Both the position numbers and the translations under genes were made by a program. A stretch of 64,000 nucleotides of DNA, from positions 4,313,501 to 4,377,500 of the forward strand of contig NZ_JARUBJ010000002.1 in the NCBI RefSeq assembly GCF_029626145.1, in the 5' to 3' direction. Positions 8,726 through 17,537 of this stretch are shown piece after piece. The DNA comes from Micromonospora sp. WMMD961. Its GTDB lineage: Bacteria > Actinomycetota > Actinomycetes > Mycobacteriales > Micromonosporaceae. Below the pieces are notes generated by a model. The model was given only the letters and a program-made list of their open reading frames with translations, ran no database searches and had not been told where the DNA came from. Positions within the stretch are counted from its first letter, which is position 1. Every line of letters starts with the position of its first letter.

Positions 8726-9724
8726 GTGCCCTACTCCGCCTTCACTCTCGACGAACTCCAGCGGTACGCCCCGGACGTCGCCGAGCCCGACGACTTCGAC
8801 CAGTTCTGGCGGGACACGCTCGCCGAGGTGACATCCGGACCAGTGCTCGTCGACGTCCGTCGGGAGCCGACCGACCTGCTGTTGCTCGACTCCTGGGACG
8901 TCACGTTCAGCGGCTTCGGCGGCGACCCCGTGCGGGCCTGGTACACCCGCCCGGCCGGGGTTCGGGAACCGCTGCCGGCCGTGGTCGAGTACGCCGGCTA
9001 CGGTCGCGGTCGCGGCCTACCGCACGAGCGGCTGACCTGGCCGGTGGCCGGGTACGCGCACCTGTTGATGGACAACCGGGGCCAGGCCGGGCAGTACGGC
9101 GCCGGGGACACCCCCGACCCGCACGGGGCACCCGGGGGGCCCTGGCCGGTCACCTGGGGCATCCTCGATCCCCGTGACTACCACTACCGCCGCCTGATCA
9201 CCGACGCGGTCCGGGCGGTGGAAGCGGTCCGCGCCCTGCCCGGGGTCGACGGTGACCGGGTCAGCGTGGTCGGCAACAGTCAGGGCGGCGGCCTCGCCCT
9301 GGCGGTGGCCGGCCTCGTCGACGGCCTCGCCGCGGTGCTGACCACCGCGCCGTTCCTCTGCGACATCCGACGCGCCGTCCAGCTCACCGACGTCGGGCCG
9401 TACGGGGACATCGCCCGCTACCTGGCCGTGCACCGGGGAGCCGAGGAGGCCGTGTGGCGCTCGTTGTCCTACGTGGACGGCGTCATCTTCGGCCGGCGGG
9501 CGACGGCGCCGGCGCATTTCGGGGTCGGGCGGCGCGACACCGTCTGCCCACCGCGAACCGCCTTCGCCGCCTACAACCACTACGGCGCCGCCAACGGACG
9601 ACCGGTCCCGCCGGAGCGGGAGATGCACGTGTACCCGTTCAACGGCCACGAGGGCGGCGAAGCTGTCCACGTCCGACGTCAGCTGCGCTGGATCGACTCG
9701 GTACTCCATCCAGCCCGGCGCTGA
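8726..9724 (+). CDS. CE7 acetyl-xylan esterase / cephalosporin-C deacetylase
   Basis: Alpha/beta hydrolase of 332 residues in carbohydrate esterase family 7. Family signatures are visible: RGQ (residues 118-120), the nucleophile elbow GNSQGGG with Ser185, the acid in GRRDTVCPP, and the catalytic His in NGHEGG near the C terminus. It lacks a signal peptide, as expected for the intracellular enzyme that deacetylates short xylo-oligosaccharides. The GTG start follows GCGAGGA. It is probably cotranscribed with the LacI gene. The last 82 bp before its stop are repeated at 13898-13979, beyond the STAND gene. Confidence 0.9.
   Translation: MPYSAFTLDELQRYAPDVAEPDDFDQFWRDTLAEVTSGPVLVDVRREPTDLLLLDSWDVTFSGFGGDPVRAWYTRPAGVREPLPAVVEYAGYGRGRGLPHERLTWPVAGYAHLLMDNRGQAGQYGAGDTPDPHGAPGGPWPVTWGILDPRDYHYRRLITDAVRAVEAVRALPGVDGDRVSVVGNSQGGGLALAVAGLVDGLAAVLTTAPFLCDIRRAVQLTDVGPYGDIARYLAVHRGAEEAVWRSLSYVDGVIFGRRATAPAHFGVGRRDTVCPPRTAFAAYNHYGAANGRPVPPEREMHVYPFNGHEGGEAVHVRRQLRWIDSVLHPARR
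9632..9713 (+). repeat. Direct repeat, left copy (3' end of CE7 gene)
   Basis: About 82 bp at the 3' end of the CE7 gene match 13898-13979 in the same orientation with seven or eight mismatches counted by eye (about 90 percent identity). The pair brackets the STAND gene at an offset of 4266 bp. This copy keeps the reading frame of the intact enzyme. Confidence 0.85.
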
Positions 9725-9788
9725 CGGGCTGACCCTGCGGCCTGCCGGCGACCCGGCACCCGATCGCCGACCACGTGAACATTCCTGC

Positions 9789-12700
9789 TCATGACTCCAG
9801 CAGATTCTGGACCGGAACGCATGCGCGGCAGGGCCAGACGCGTACGGTGCCGTCGTCATGCGTCGAGACGAGCCGACCGCCGTCCGGGCTGAAGTCGACG
9901 GTCTCCACGGAAGCGCCGAATCCCCCGAAAGTCACGGACTGCGCGGCCTCCGAGGCGTGCCACAGCCGTGCGGTGCCGTCCTTTCCAGAACTGAGCACCC
10001 ATTGCCCATCCGGGCTGAACGACACGTGCCAGACGGGCCCCTCGTGTCCTCGCAACACCATCGGGGCGATGCCGCTCGTGACGGAGTGGATCTGCACGGT
10101 GCCGTCGAAGCCGGCGCTGACCACCCGCTGTCCGTCCGGACTGAAGGCCACCGCCCATACCAATCCCTCGTGACCGGGAAGTAGTAGTGGATCGGCCGTG
10201 CCGAGGGCGTCCCAGATCCGTAGGGTGCCCTCCGCACCAGCTGTGGCGACCTTCTTGCCGTCCGGACTGAAGGCGGCGTAACGGATCTCTTCGGCGACCC
10301 GATGGACTACTGGGGCACTCTGGCCGGTAAGGTCCCAGATTCGCAGGCTTCTGTCGTTGCTGACGCTGGCCAGGCGACGGCCATCAGGGCTGAAGTCGGC
10401 GATCCATGCCTGCTTCTCGTGGCCGCGAAGCACCACGGTTTCGTGCCTGCCGGCGAGGTCCCAAACTCGTACGCTGCCGTCGCGGCCGCCGGTGGCCACA
10501 CTCGACCCGTCCGCACTCACGGTGAGACCGTAGACGTCGCCCTCGTGGCGCCCGAGCACCCGAGGCTCGGCCGGTGTGGTTAGGTTCCAGACCTGCACCG
10601 TGCCGTCCTCGCCGCCGCTGACGACCCGCTGACCGTCCGGGGTGAACGCGGCCGACCAGGTGGCCTTCTGGTGGCCCCGCAGAATCAGCCGGTCACTGCC
10701 CGGGTCCCAGATCCGCAGCGTCCCGTCATCGGCCGCGCTCACCAGCCGGGATCCATCCGGACTGAACGCCAACGCCCAGACCCGGTTGGTGTGGCCGCGC
10801 AGCACCAACGGGTCACCACCGCCGTTGGCGTTCCAGATCCGTACGGTCAGATCGTCGCTGGTGGTCGCGATCCACTGCTCGTCCGGGCTCAGCGCGAGCC
10901 CCTCCACAGTGCCCTCATGCCCGCGTAGCACCACCGGGGCTGCGGACCCGGTCAGCGGCCACACCCACGCCGTACCGTCGGCGCTGGAGCAGGCCAGGCG
11001 GGTGCCGTCCTGGCTGAACACCAACGTCCTGGTGGCCTCTCGTGGCCCGGTGAGAATCGTTCTGGTGGATCGCGCGGCCAGATCCCAGAGCCGTACCGTC
11101 GCGTCGTGGCTGCTGCTGGCCAACTGGCGCCCGTCGGGGCTGAAGGCCACACCGACTGCCACCTTCCGGTGCCCATGCAGCACCACCGGTCGGCCGCCAC
11201 CGAGGGCATCCCAGACCCGAACGGTGGTGTCCTCGCCAGCACTGGCGACCGACCGTCCGTCGGGGCTGAAGGCCACTCCCCAGACCGGGCCCTCGTGCCC
11301 GCGTAGGACGATGGGCCCGGCGGTTCCATCGACCTGCCAGATCCGGACGGTGCCGTCCGAGCCGCCGGTGACCAGTCGCGTCCCGTCCGGGCTGAACATC
11401 GGGCTCCAGACCTGTCCCTCGGGGCCGTCGGTGAGGGTCACGCCCGGTCCGGAGACGCCGTGTCCGGCCCAGGTCCACACCCGAACCTCGCCGTCCGTCC
11501 CGGTGGCCGCCACTCGCCGCCCGTCCGGGCTGAACGCCACGCCCAACGCCTTCTTGCTGCTCATCGGCACAATCGCCTGCAGCCGGTCATCGACGGCAGC
11601 CTGGCGGAGCACCATCTCCGCACCGACAGTCGGACGTGTGGTCAGAGCGCGTCTGGCGAGGCGCTGCGCCTGCTGCGGATCAATCTGCAGCTGGTTGTTG
11701 GCCTCAACCGTCAGCTGCCGGGAAACAGCGAGATCTCGTTCGGCGGCCGCCCGGTTCGCCTGCACCAGCGCCACCGCCGCGAGGACGCTCACCACGACGA
11801 CGGTTGCCGCGAGCCCGGTCAACGCCACCCGGGTCCGCCGCCGTCGGGCCGTACGGCGCCGGCTCTCTCGTGCCCGGCTGCTCTCCAGAAAGTCCCGTTC
11901 CAGGTCACTGAGGTCCATCACCTGGTGCGTTCCCCAGAGCGCCAACTGGACCCCCCGATAGAGGAATCCGTCTACCCGGTTGTGCCGATCCCACTCGGCG
12001 GCAGCCTCCGTCAGCCTGCGGTGGGAACGCAGCAGCTCCCGATCTTCGGTCAGCCAGCGACGCAGCCGGGGCCATTCCTGGATCAGGGCCTCGTGGGCCA
12101 CCATGACGCCCTTCTCGTCCGCCGTGACCAGCCGCGCGGCCGTCAACCTGCCCAGCACCTCAGCCGCGGCCAATGGGTCTGCCCCGCCGACCAACTCAGC
12201 GAGCGGTGCCCGGCGTCGGGTGTCCTCGGTGCCGTCACCGAGAGCGGTCAGGCGCAGGAAGATGTGCCGTGCCAACCCTCGCTGCCCCTCGTCGAGCTGC
12301 GCGTACACCCCTTCGGCGGTACGGGTGATGGCGCCGTTCACTCCGCCTGATTCGCGGTAGTGGGCCAGGGTGATCCGCTTGCCCTGCCGCAGGCGCGACG
12401 TCTCCAAAAGTGCGTGGGACAGCAGCGGCAGCGCGCTCGTCTGACCGCCCACGTCTGCTACGGCCATCTCCACCAACGCCGGATCCACCAGCAAACCGGC
12501 GCGCTCGGCGGGGCCGGTGATCGTCCGACGCAGATCCTCATCGTCCATCGGGCCGATCAGCAGCTGGTGTTCATGGAGAGCGGCCACCAGGGCCGGGTAG
12601 GCGGCACACCGACCATAGAAGTCGGCCCGTACTCCCAGCACCACGCGTGCCCTGGGGACCTCCGCCGCGGCGAGCAGCGCGGCGATGAACCCCGACCGTT

Positions 12701-13433
12701 CCTCCTCCTCGCGACAGAGCGTGAAGAGCTCCTCGAACTGGTCCACCACGATGAGCATGTTCCCGACCGATGGGCGGGCACTGAGAATCTGCTCTATCGC
12801 TCCGCGGATGCTGGCCGGATCCTCGGCCAGGTGGCGCTGGACCGTGTCGCGAGCCAGGTCCTGTTCATTGACGAGCTGGAGCGCGAGTTCTTCGATCGGA
12901 TGTTCGCCGGGCGTCATCAGCACCGTGGCCCAGGCCGGCTGACCCTTGGCGGGATTTTCGACCAGGGCCGCTATCAGACCTGCTCGTAGCAGGGATGACT
13001 TGCCCGCCCCGGACGGGGCGAAAACCGCGACGAACCGGAGGCGGGTGAGCATTTCACAGAGCTGAGCCACCAGGCGCTCGCGTCCGAAGAACCATTCTGA
13101 GTCTTCCGGCTGGAAAGCCTCCATTCCCCAGTACGGCCCGCGGCCGGCCGCCGCCGTCTCGGCGGCCGTCAGGCTGGCGATCAGGCGGTGCCACCGCTCG
13201 GTCCATTCGGTCGGATCGCCGTCACAGGCGGCGACGTACGCCAGCGTGACCTGAAGGCTCGGCACGGTCTCGCCGCTGGCCGCCTTCGCCAGGGTGGTCA
13301 CCGAGAAGTGCGCACGTCTGGCCAGTTGGCGGTAGGTCGGCGAACCCGCCTTTGTCCGCAGCTGGCGTAGGTCGAGCGCGAACCGCTCCAGCTCGCCTGC
13401 CTCCGGGTCGAGCGGCCGCTCAGGTCTGCCCAC
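9789..13433 (-). CDS. nSTAND1 NTPase with 14 WD40 repeats
   Basis: Signalling or conflict-type STAND NTPase of 1214 residues. Domain order: an HTH-like N-terminal domain (~1-75) beginning with the family-typical VGRPERPLDPEAG; an nSTAND1 NTPase (~110-460) with Walker A APSGAGKSS (139-147) and Walker B ending at Asp231; one transmembrane helix (~535-557); a short helical region; then 14 WD40 repeats (~610-1205), enough for two seven-bladed propellers. The GTG at 13433 is chosen over in-frame upstream starts because GGGGGA precedes it and homologues begin at this motif. Such proteins are thought to sense ligands with the propeller and oligomerise. The substrate here is unknown. It stands alone between direct repeats. 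Confidence 0.88.
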   Translation of the reverse strand: MGRPERPLDPEAGELERFALDLRQLRTKAGSPTYRQLARRAHFSVTTLAKAASGETVPSLQVTLAYVAACDGDPTEWTERWHRLIASLTAAETAAAGRGPYWGMEAFQPEDSEWFFGRERLVAQLCEMLTRLRFVAVFAPSGAGKSSLLRAGLIAALVENPAKGQPAWATVLMTPGEHPIEELALQLVNEQDLARDTVQRHLAEDPASIRGAIEQILSARPSVGNMLIVVDQFEELFTLCREEEERSGFIAALLAAAEVPRARVVLGVRADFYGRCAAYPALVAALHEHQLLIGPMDDEDLRRTITGPAERAGLLVDPALVEMAVADVGGQTSALPLLSHALLETSRLRQGKRITLAHYRESGGVNGAITRTAEGVYAQLDEGQRGLARHIFLRLTALGDGTEDTRRRAPLAELVGGADPLAAAEVLGRLTAARLVTADEKGVMVAHEALIQEWPRLRRWLTEDRELLRSHRRLTEAAAEWDRHNRVDGFLYRGVQLALWGTHQVMDLSDLERDFLESSRARESRRRTARRRRTRVALTGLAATVVVVSVLAAVALVQANRAAAERDLAVSRQLTVEANNQLQIDPQQAQRLARRALTTRPTVGAEMVLRQAAVDDRLQAIVPMSSKKALGVAFSPDGRRVAATGTDGEVRVWTWAGHGVSGPGVTLTDGPEGQVWSPMFSPDGTRLVTGGSDGTVRIWQVDGTAGPIVLRGHEGPVWGVAFSPDGRSVASAGEDTTVRVWDALGGGRPVVLHGHRKVAVGVAFSPDGRQLASSSHDATVRLWDLAARSTRTILTGPREATRTLVFSQDGTRLACSSADGTAWVWPLTGSAAPVVLRGHEGTVEGLALSPDEQWIATTSDDLTVRIWNANGGGDPLVLRGHTNRVWALAFSPDGSRLVSAADDGTLRIWDPGSDRLILRGHQKATWSAAFTPDGQRVVSGGEDGTVQVWNLTTPAEPRVLGRHEGDVYGLTVSADGSSVATGGRDGSVRVWDLAGRHETVVLRGHEKQAWIADFSPDGRRLASVSNDRSLRIWDLTGQSAPVVHRVAEEIRYAAFSPDGKKVATAGAEGTLRIWDALGTADPLLLPGHEGLVWAVAFSPDGQRVVSAGFDGTVQIHSVTSGIAPMVLRGHEGPVWHVSFSPDGQWVLSSGKDGTARLWHASEAAQSVTFGGFGASVETVDFSPDGGRLVSTHDDGTVRVWPCRACVPVQNLLES

Positions 13434-14106
13434 GTTGTCCCCCGTCACGGAGTTGTTTGTCAGCCTGGCGACATGATTGGCAAACAATCCATCAGCGACT
13501 ATACCTAGTCCCGTGTACGCCGATCGGCCGGTGTCGGACGGCAGGCAGAGCGCGGCCAGACGTGCGGCCATGTTCGACGGACCAAGACGATCGACGGCAC
13601 GAAGGAGGGGCGAAAGGGACGTGTAACACGCACCAGGAACGGCATCAGCGCAATTATTGGCAGCACTGGTGACCGCCCTGGAATCGGGGGGTGTTAAGCG
13701 ATCCCCGAGTAGACGAGGGGGCATTCGATACGAGTTCGCTATCGCTGCGACGTCAATCTACCGATCAGGGCGAGGAGCAGGACCAGCTCCATTCGCATCG
13801 ACGGCCAGTACCGACGCCGTTCAATTTGGCGCGGCGGAACTGGTCACTGAACGGCGCTGCTGCTGGTACGGGGCGGCGACGGGACCTGTCGCCGCCCTAT
13901 CCGTTCAACGGCCACGAGGGCGGCGAAGCGGTCCACGTTCGACGTCAGCTGCGCTTGCTCGACTCGGCACTCCATTCAGCTCACGCATCCGCAGCGTAAT
14001 CTCCGCCCATCAAGGCTCACCAATAGCATTTCGATCGCCATCGATTGCGACGTGTGCACCGCCTGCCTTCGACAGCCGACATCGACAACCGACCGACGGG
14101 GAGATC
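13434..14106. other. Intergenic region upstream of the STAND gene
   Basis: About 670 bases without an intact gene. Near the STAND start there is an inverted repeat TTGTTTG (13453-13459) with CAAACAA (13481-13487), and a possible minus-strand -10 hexamer TATAGT (13503 to 13498), which could serve its promoter. The right part holds the CE7 remnant at 13898-13999. The rest shows no coding signature that I recognise. Confidence 0.5.
13898..13999 (+). pseudogene. CE7 esterase C-terminal remnant (right direct repeat)
   Basis: This stretch encodes PFNGHEGGEAVHVRRQL followed by a diverged tail, then a TAA stop at 13997-13999. It is the last ~30 residues of a CE7 esterase without any of the upstream catalytic domain. 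DNA identity to 9632-9713 is about 90 percent over 82 bp. Similarity stops abruptly on the 5' side. It is either the attachment-site scar of an inserted segment or the relic of a second esterase gene lost by deletion. Confidence 0.75.
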
Positions 14107-15402
14107 ATGACGAGCCGCAAGCAATCACGTCGCCTGATCTGGTCACGCGTCGTTCCCGCAACCATCGCGCTCGGCACGCTGGTCGTCTCCACGATGACCG
14201 GTCCGGCACCTGCGGCTGCGGTCTCCGGTACCGGCCGCGCCAATCCGGTGGTCACCTGGGACCTGAACGCCCAGACGGCAATCTGGGATATCGCGGCTCA
14301 GCAACCGAACGAGCAGGTGCGCAGTTTCGCAATGGTGAACGGGGCCGTCTACGACGCTCTGAACGCGGTCGCCGGCACCCCGTACCAGCCGTACCTCGCC
14401 GCACCGCCGTCGAGCGGGACCGAGTCGGTGGACGCTGCCGTCGCCACCGCCGCCCATGACGTACTCGCCGCTCTCTTTCCCGATCAGCGGGAGCGGCTTC
14501 GGGCGCAGTACGACGCGGCTCTCGCTCCGATTCGCGACGGGCGGTCGAAGCAGGGCGGCATCAGGGTCGGGGCACGAGCCGCGGCCGCGATGGTCACCGC
14601 ACGGCAGGACGACGGCGCGTTCGGGGACCAACAGTGGAGCCACGGCACAAGGCCCGGCCAGTGGCGACCCACGCCACCGCTGTTCCTGTCCCAGGGCGCA
14701 TGGACCGGCCACATGCGGCCGTTCCTCATCCCCCGTGCGTCGATGTTCCGCACGCCCGCGCCGCCGCGACTGACCAGCAGCGCCTACACCCGCGACCTCA
14801 ACGAGGTGAAGGAGGTCGGCTCGGCGACGAGCACGGTGCGCACGCAGGACCAGACGGAGGCCGCGATCTGGTGGCACGACCGGCGGTCCGGCTCCTGGGA
14901 GATCAAGCGACAGCTCGCCACCACCCAACAGCTGGACGCCCTGCAGACCGCGCGCTTCTTCGCGATGACCGACCTCATCGTGGCCGACTCAGGCGTGGCG
15001 TGCTTCAGCCAGAAGGACTTCTGGAGCTACTGGCGTCCGGTCACCGCGATCCAACAGGCCGACACGGACGGTAACCCGAGGACGTCCGCCGATCCGGGCT
15101 GGCAGTCGCTGCTCATCACGCCGCCCTTCCCCGAGTACCCCTCCGGCCACGCCTGCGGCACCGGTGCGCGCATGTCGCTGTACCGACACTTCTTCGGCCG
15201 AGACGACATCGCGTTCAGCGGGTCCAGCGCCGACTCCGGCACGACACGGCACTTCACCAGCTTCTCGCAAGCGCTCGACGAGCTCATCGGTGCACGCGTC
15301 TGGGGCGGCGTCCACTTCCGCACCGCCGACGTCGAGGGCGCGAAACTGGGCGAGGAGGTCTACCGCTATGCGGTCCGGCACTACTTCCGCCCTCTGAGAT
15401 AG
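14107..15402 (+). CDS. Secreted vanadium haloperoxidase-like / PAP2 protein
   Basis: Protein of 431 residues with a signal peptide (basic start, hydrophobic core, cleavage near PAPAAAVSG). The C-terminal half has vanadium-dependent haloperoxidase/PAP2 signatures: FWSYWRPVTAI, YPSGHAC and RVWGGVHFRTADVEGA, supplying the phosphate- or vanadate-binding Arg and His residues. Such secreted actinobacterial proteins are usually annotated as vanadium-dependent haloperoxidase; whether this one binds vanadate or is a phosphatase cannot be told. The ATG follows GGGGAG closely. It lies just beyond the CE7 remnant and is monocistronic as far as I can see. Confidence 0.85.
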   Translation: MTSRKQSRRLIWSRVVPATIALGTLVVSTMTGPAPAAAVSGTGRANPVVTWDLNAQTAIWDIAAQQPNEQVRSFAMVNGAVYDALNAVAGTPYQPYLAAPPSSGTESVDAAVATAAHDVLAALFPDQRERLRAQYDAALAPIRDGRSKQGGIRVGARAAAAMVTARQDDGAFGDQQWSHGTRPGQWRPTPPLFLSQGAWTGHMRPFLIPRASMFRTPAPPRLTSSAYTRDLNEVKEVGSATSTVRTQDQTEAAIWWHDRRSGSWEIKRQLATTQQLDALQTARFFAMTDLIVADSGVACFSQKDFWSYWRPVTAIQQADTDGNPRTSADPGWQSLLITPPFPEYPSGHACGTGARMSLYRHFFGRDDIAFSGSSADSGTTRHFTSFSQALDELIGARVWGGVHFRTADVEGAKLGEEVYRYAVRHYFRPLR

Positions 15403-15457
15403 CCAGCCACGACGTTGTCCGACGAGGTTTCAGCCGGCTCCGGCGGTGCATTGCTGC

Positions 15458-15471
15458 TGTTAGCGATAACA
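15458..15471. promoter_or_regulatory. LacI-type operator upstream of the CE3 esterase
   Basis: Palindromic TGTTAGCGATAACA, with TGTTA and TAACA arms around GCGA. A possible -10 element TATGGT follows within a few bases, so the palindrome sits in the promoter of the secreted esterase gene. Its sequence differs from the GAAAcTTTC sites, so another LacI-family repressor encoded elsewhere is more likely to bind. Confidence 0.5.
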
Positions 15472-15683
15472 CGCTATGGTGCGTCGGCGAGGTGCAGGGC
15501 ACACCTCCGCCACGGCCCATCGATCCGACGCGCCTGACCGATGCGAGCCACCGCGCCACGACCACCAGTGACGATGTCCGGGCTCCTGGTCGTAACGCGA
15601 CGCCCATCTCCGCGTGCCGCGTCAGGGCAGCAGCCGTCCCCTCGGCGGCCGCTGCTGTCGCGCACCCCAGCAGAGGAAGTCCC

Positions 15684-16826
15684 ATGAGCAGTTCGATGCT
15701 CGCCACTCCCGTCCCTCCCGCACCCACCGCCCTCACTCCGGCGTCGCGGCCCCGACGCGCCCGCCTGTGGTGGGCCGCCCTGACCGCCGTCGCCGCCATA
15801 CCGATCGCGACCAGTCCCGCCAGTGCGGAGTCCAACGGCGGAGTACGCGTGATGCCGCTCGGTGACTCCATCACCGACGGGTTCAACGTCCCCGGCGGTT
15901 ACCGGATCGAGCTGTGGCAGCGGTTCACGGCCGGGGGTTACCGGGTCGACTTCGTCGGCTCGCAGTTCAACGGCCCAGCCAGCCTCGGTGACCACGACCA
16001 CCAGGGGCATTCCGGCTGGACGATCGCCCAGATCGACGCCAACGTGGTCAACTGGTTGCGGGCCACGAACCCCCGGACGGTGCTGCTGCACATCGGCACC
16101 AACGACATGTACGGCGACACGTCCGGCGCACCGGGTCGGCTGGCAACCCTCGTCGACCGGATCACCAGCACCGCCCCGAACGCGGACGTGTTCGTCGCGA
16201 CGATCATCCCGAAGGCCGGTGCGGACAATCAGGTCCGGGGATACAACAACGCCATCCCCGGGATCGTGCAGAGCCGCGCCGCCGCCGGAAAGCGTGTCCA
16301 CCTGGTCGACATGTACCGTGCCCTGACGCTCAGCGACCTGGCCGACGGCGTGCACCCCAACGCCACCGGCTACCGCAAGATGGCCGCGGCCTGGTACGAC
16401 GCACTCAGGACGGTGCCCGGCAGCATCGGCGGGGACACGCCGCCGACCACTCCCCCACCCACCACTCCCCCACCCACCACTCCCCCGCCGACGACGCCCC
16501 CGCCGTCGGGTGACTGCCGTGTCGCGTACACGGTCAACGCCTGGAACAGTGGTCTCACCGCCTCGATCTCGGTGACCAACACCAGCAGCACGCCGGTCAA
16601 CGGTTGGGCCCTGGCGTTCACGCTGCCCGGTGGGCAGAGCATCACCAGCGGCTGGAACGCCGGCTACTCCCCGTCCAGTGGCGCGGTCACCGCCCGCAAC
16701 GTCTCCTACAACGCGACGATCGCGCCGAACACCTCGGTCGACATCGGCTTCCAGGCGACCCACACCGGCAACAGTGGCCGCCCGTCCGCGTTCACCCTCA
16801 ACGGCACCGCCTGCACGGTCGCCTGA
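15684..16826 (+). CDS. Secreted CE3-type SGNH esterase with CBM2
   Basis: Secreted modular esterase of 380 residues. A signal peptide ends near SPASAES. An SGNH hydrolase domain follows (~residues 52-245) with GDSIT (catalytic Ser), HIGTND and DGVHPN (Asp and His), closest in style to carbohydrate esterase family 3 acetyl-xylan esterases. A Pro-Thr linker made of four PPTT-type repeats (~250-275) leads to a CBM2 cellulose-binding domain bounded by two cysteines (~277-378). It probably deacetylates plant cell-wall xylan outside the cell. The ATG follows GAGGAAG; the open frame extends upstream but without a ribosome site. Confidence 0.9.
   Translation: MSSSMLATPVPPAPTALTPASRPRRARLWWAALTAVAAIPIATSPASAESNGGVRVMPLGDSITDGFNVPGGYRIELWQRFTAGGYRVDFVGSQFNGPASLGDHDHQGHSGWTIAQIDANVVNWLRATNPRTVLLHIGTNDMYGDTSGAPGRLATLVDRITSTAPNADVFVATIIPKAGADNQVRGYNNAIPGIVQSRAAAGKRVHLVDMYRALTLSDLADGVHPNATGYRKMAAAWYDALRTVPGSIGGDTPPTTPPPTTPPPTTPPPTTPPPSGDCRVAYTVNAWNSGLTASISVTNTSSTPVNGWALAFTLPGGQSITSGWNAGYSPSSGAVTARNVSYNATIAPNTSVDIGFQATHTGNSGRPSAFTLNGTACTVA
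16440..16505 (+). repeat. Tandem repeat coding the Pro-Thr linker
   Basis: Short tandem repeats of roughly 15 bases (ACTCCCCCACCCACC-like) that code for the TTPPP linker between esterase and binding module of the CE3 protein. Linkers of this kind vary in length by slippage. Confidence 0.8.
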
Positions 16827-16885
16827 CGCCATCCGTCGCCCGCGTGGTCACTGTGGTTCACCGCCAGGGGACGGACGCGGCAGAG

Positions 16886-16931
16886 AGCGGTATACCTCAG
16901 CGTCACAGTTGTGACGCTGAGGTATACCGCT
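16886..16931. terminator. 46-bp perfect palindrome between CE3 and GNAT genes
   Basis: Two 22-base arms (16886-16907 and 16910-16931) are exact inverted copies around a two-base centre. The element lies 60 bases after the CE3 stop, where a terminator is expected. Arm length and lack of a normal loop exceed what a terminator needs, so it may instead be a dispersed palindromic element or a protein-binding site. Confidence 0.7.
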
Positions 16932-17026
16932 GAACAGCACATCGACCTGGCGGGCCGGCCGAGGCCGATGGCGAGCACCCTTCACCGCGCCAGAAGCCCA
17001 GTCCCTGAGGGAGGACTAGGGTCGGG

Positions 17027-17521
17027 ATGATGGAGAAAGGACTGACGGTCCGGCCGGCGAGTCTGACGGACGTCGCCGCACTGGTCGAGTTGCGTCTGGC
17101 CAACGCCGAGGCGCACCTTGCTCTCGACGCCGCCACCTACCGCATTCCGCAGGGCGACGCCGTGGCGCGCCACTTCACGGCCGCGCTGATCGACGAGACC
17201 GGGCGGGACGGCATCCTCGTCGCTGAGACTCCCGACGGTGAGGTGGTCGGAATGGTCGAAGTGCTGCGCCATCCCGATCCGCCGGAGCACCAGATCCTGC
17301 GTCCGGAACCTGCGGCCCAGATCCACACCGTTGTGCTGCCCGACTGCAGAGGGCTCGGTGTGGGGTCAGCGTTGCTGGCGGCGGCCGAAACGTGGGCGAG
17401 GGATCGGGGGATCGCGTACCTGTCGGCTGGCATCCACCATCGCAACGTCGGTGCGGCGCGCTTCTACAGCCGGCACGGCTACACCGACGCCGGCCGGTCC
17501 CTCGGTAGGAGCGTGCGATAG
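17027..17521 (+). CDS. GNAT-family N-acetyltransferase
   Basis: Small acetyltransferase of 164 residues. The acetyl-CoA binding signature appears as QIHTVVLPDCRGLGVGSALLAAAE (residues ~104-127, with R/Q-x2-G-x-G/A), followed by the conserved beta-bulge region NVGAARFYSRHGY. No transmembrane segment or fused domain is seen. The substrate cannot be deduced. Two ATGs occur in tandem at the start and either may be used. It converges with the MaoC gene, the stops being 16 bases apart. Confidence 0.85.
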   Translation: MMEKGLTVRPASLTDVAALVELRLANAEAHLALDAATYRIPQGDAVARHFTAALIDETGRDGILVAETPDGEVVGMVEVLRHPDPPEHQILRPEPAAQIHTVVLPDCRGLGVGSALLAAAETWARDRGIAYLSAGIHHRNVGAARFYSRHGYTDAGRSLGRSVR

Positions 17522-17537
17522 CCGTCGCGACGTCGGG

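Noticed and set aside
9789..11560. Regular DNA-level repetition suggesting a satellite or repeat array.
   Set aside because: It is the WD40 coding region; each unit is an in-frame ~40-residue blade.
9632..13999. A mobile element with an integrase or transposase.
   Set aside because: No recombinase gene or terminal inverted repeat was found; only the direct repeat of the esterase end supports past movement.
13657..14106. Upstream extension of the haloperoxidase-like gene.
   Set aside because: It would read through the CE7 remnant in a wrong frame and bury the signal peptide; the ATG at 14107 has a ribosome site.
16440..16505. Short tandem repeats resembling a CRISPR array.
   Set aside because: The repeats are ~15 bases without spacers and are in frame, coding the Pro-Thr linker of the CE3 esterase.
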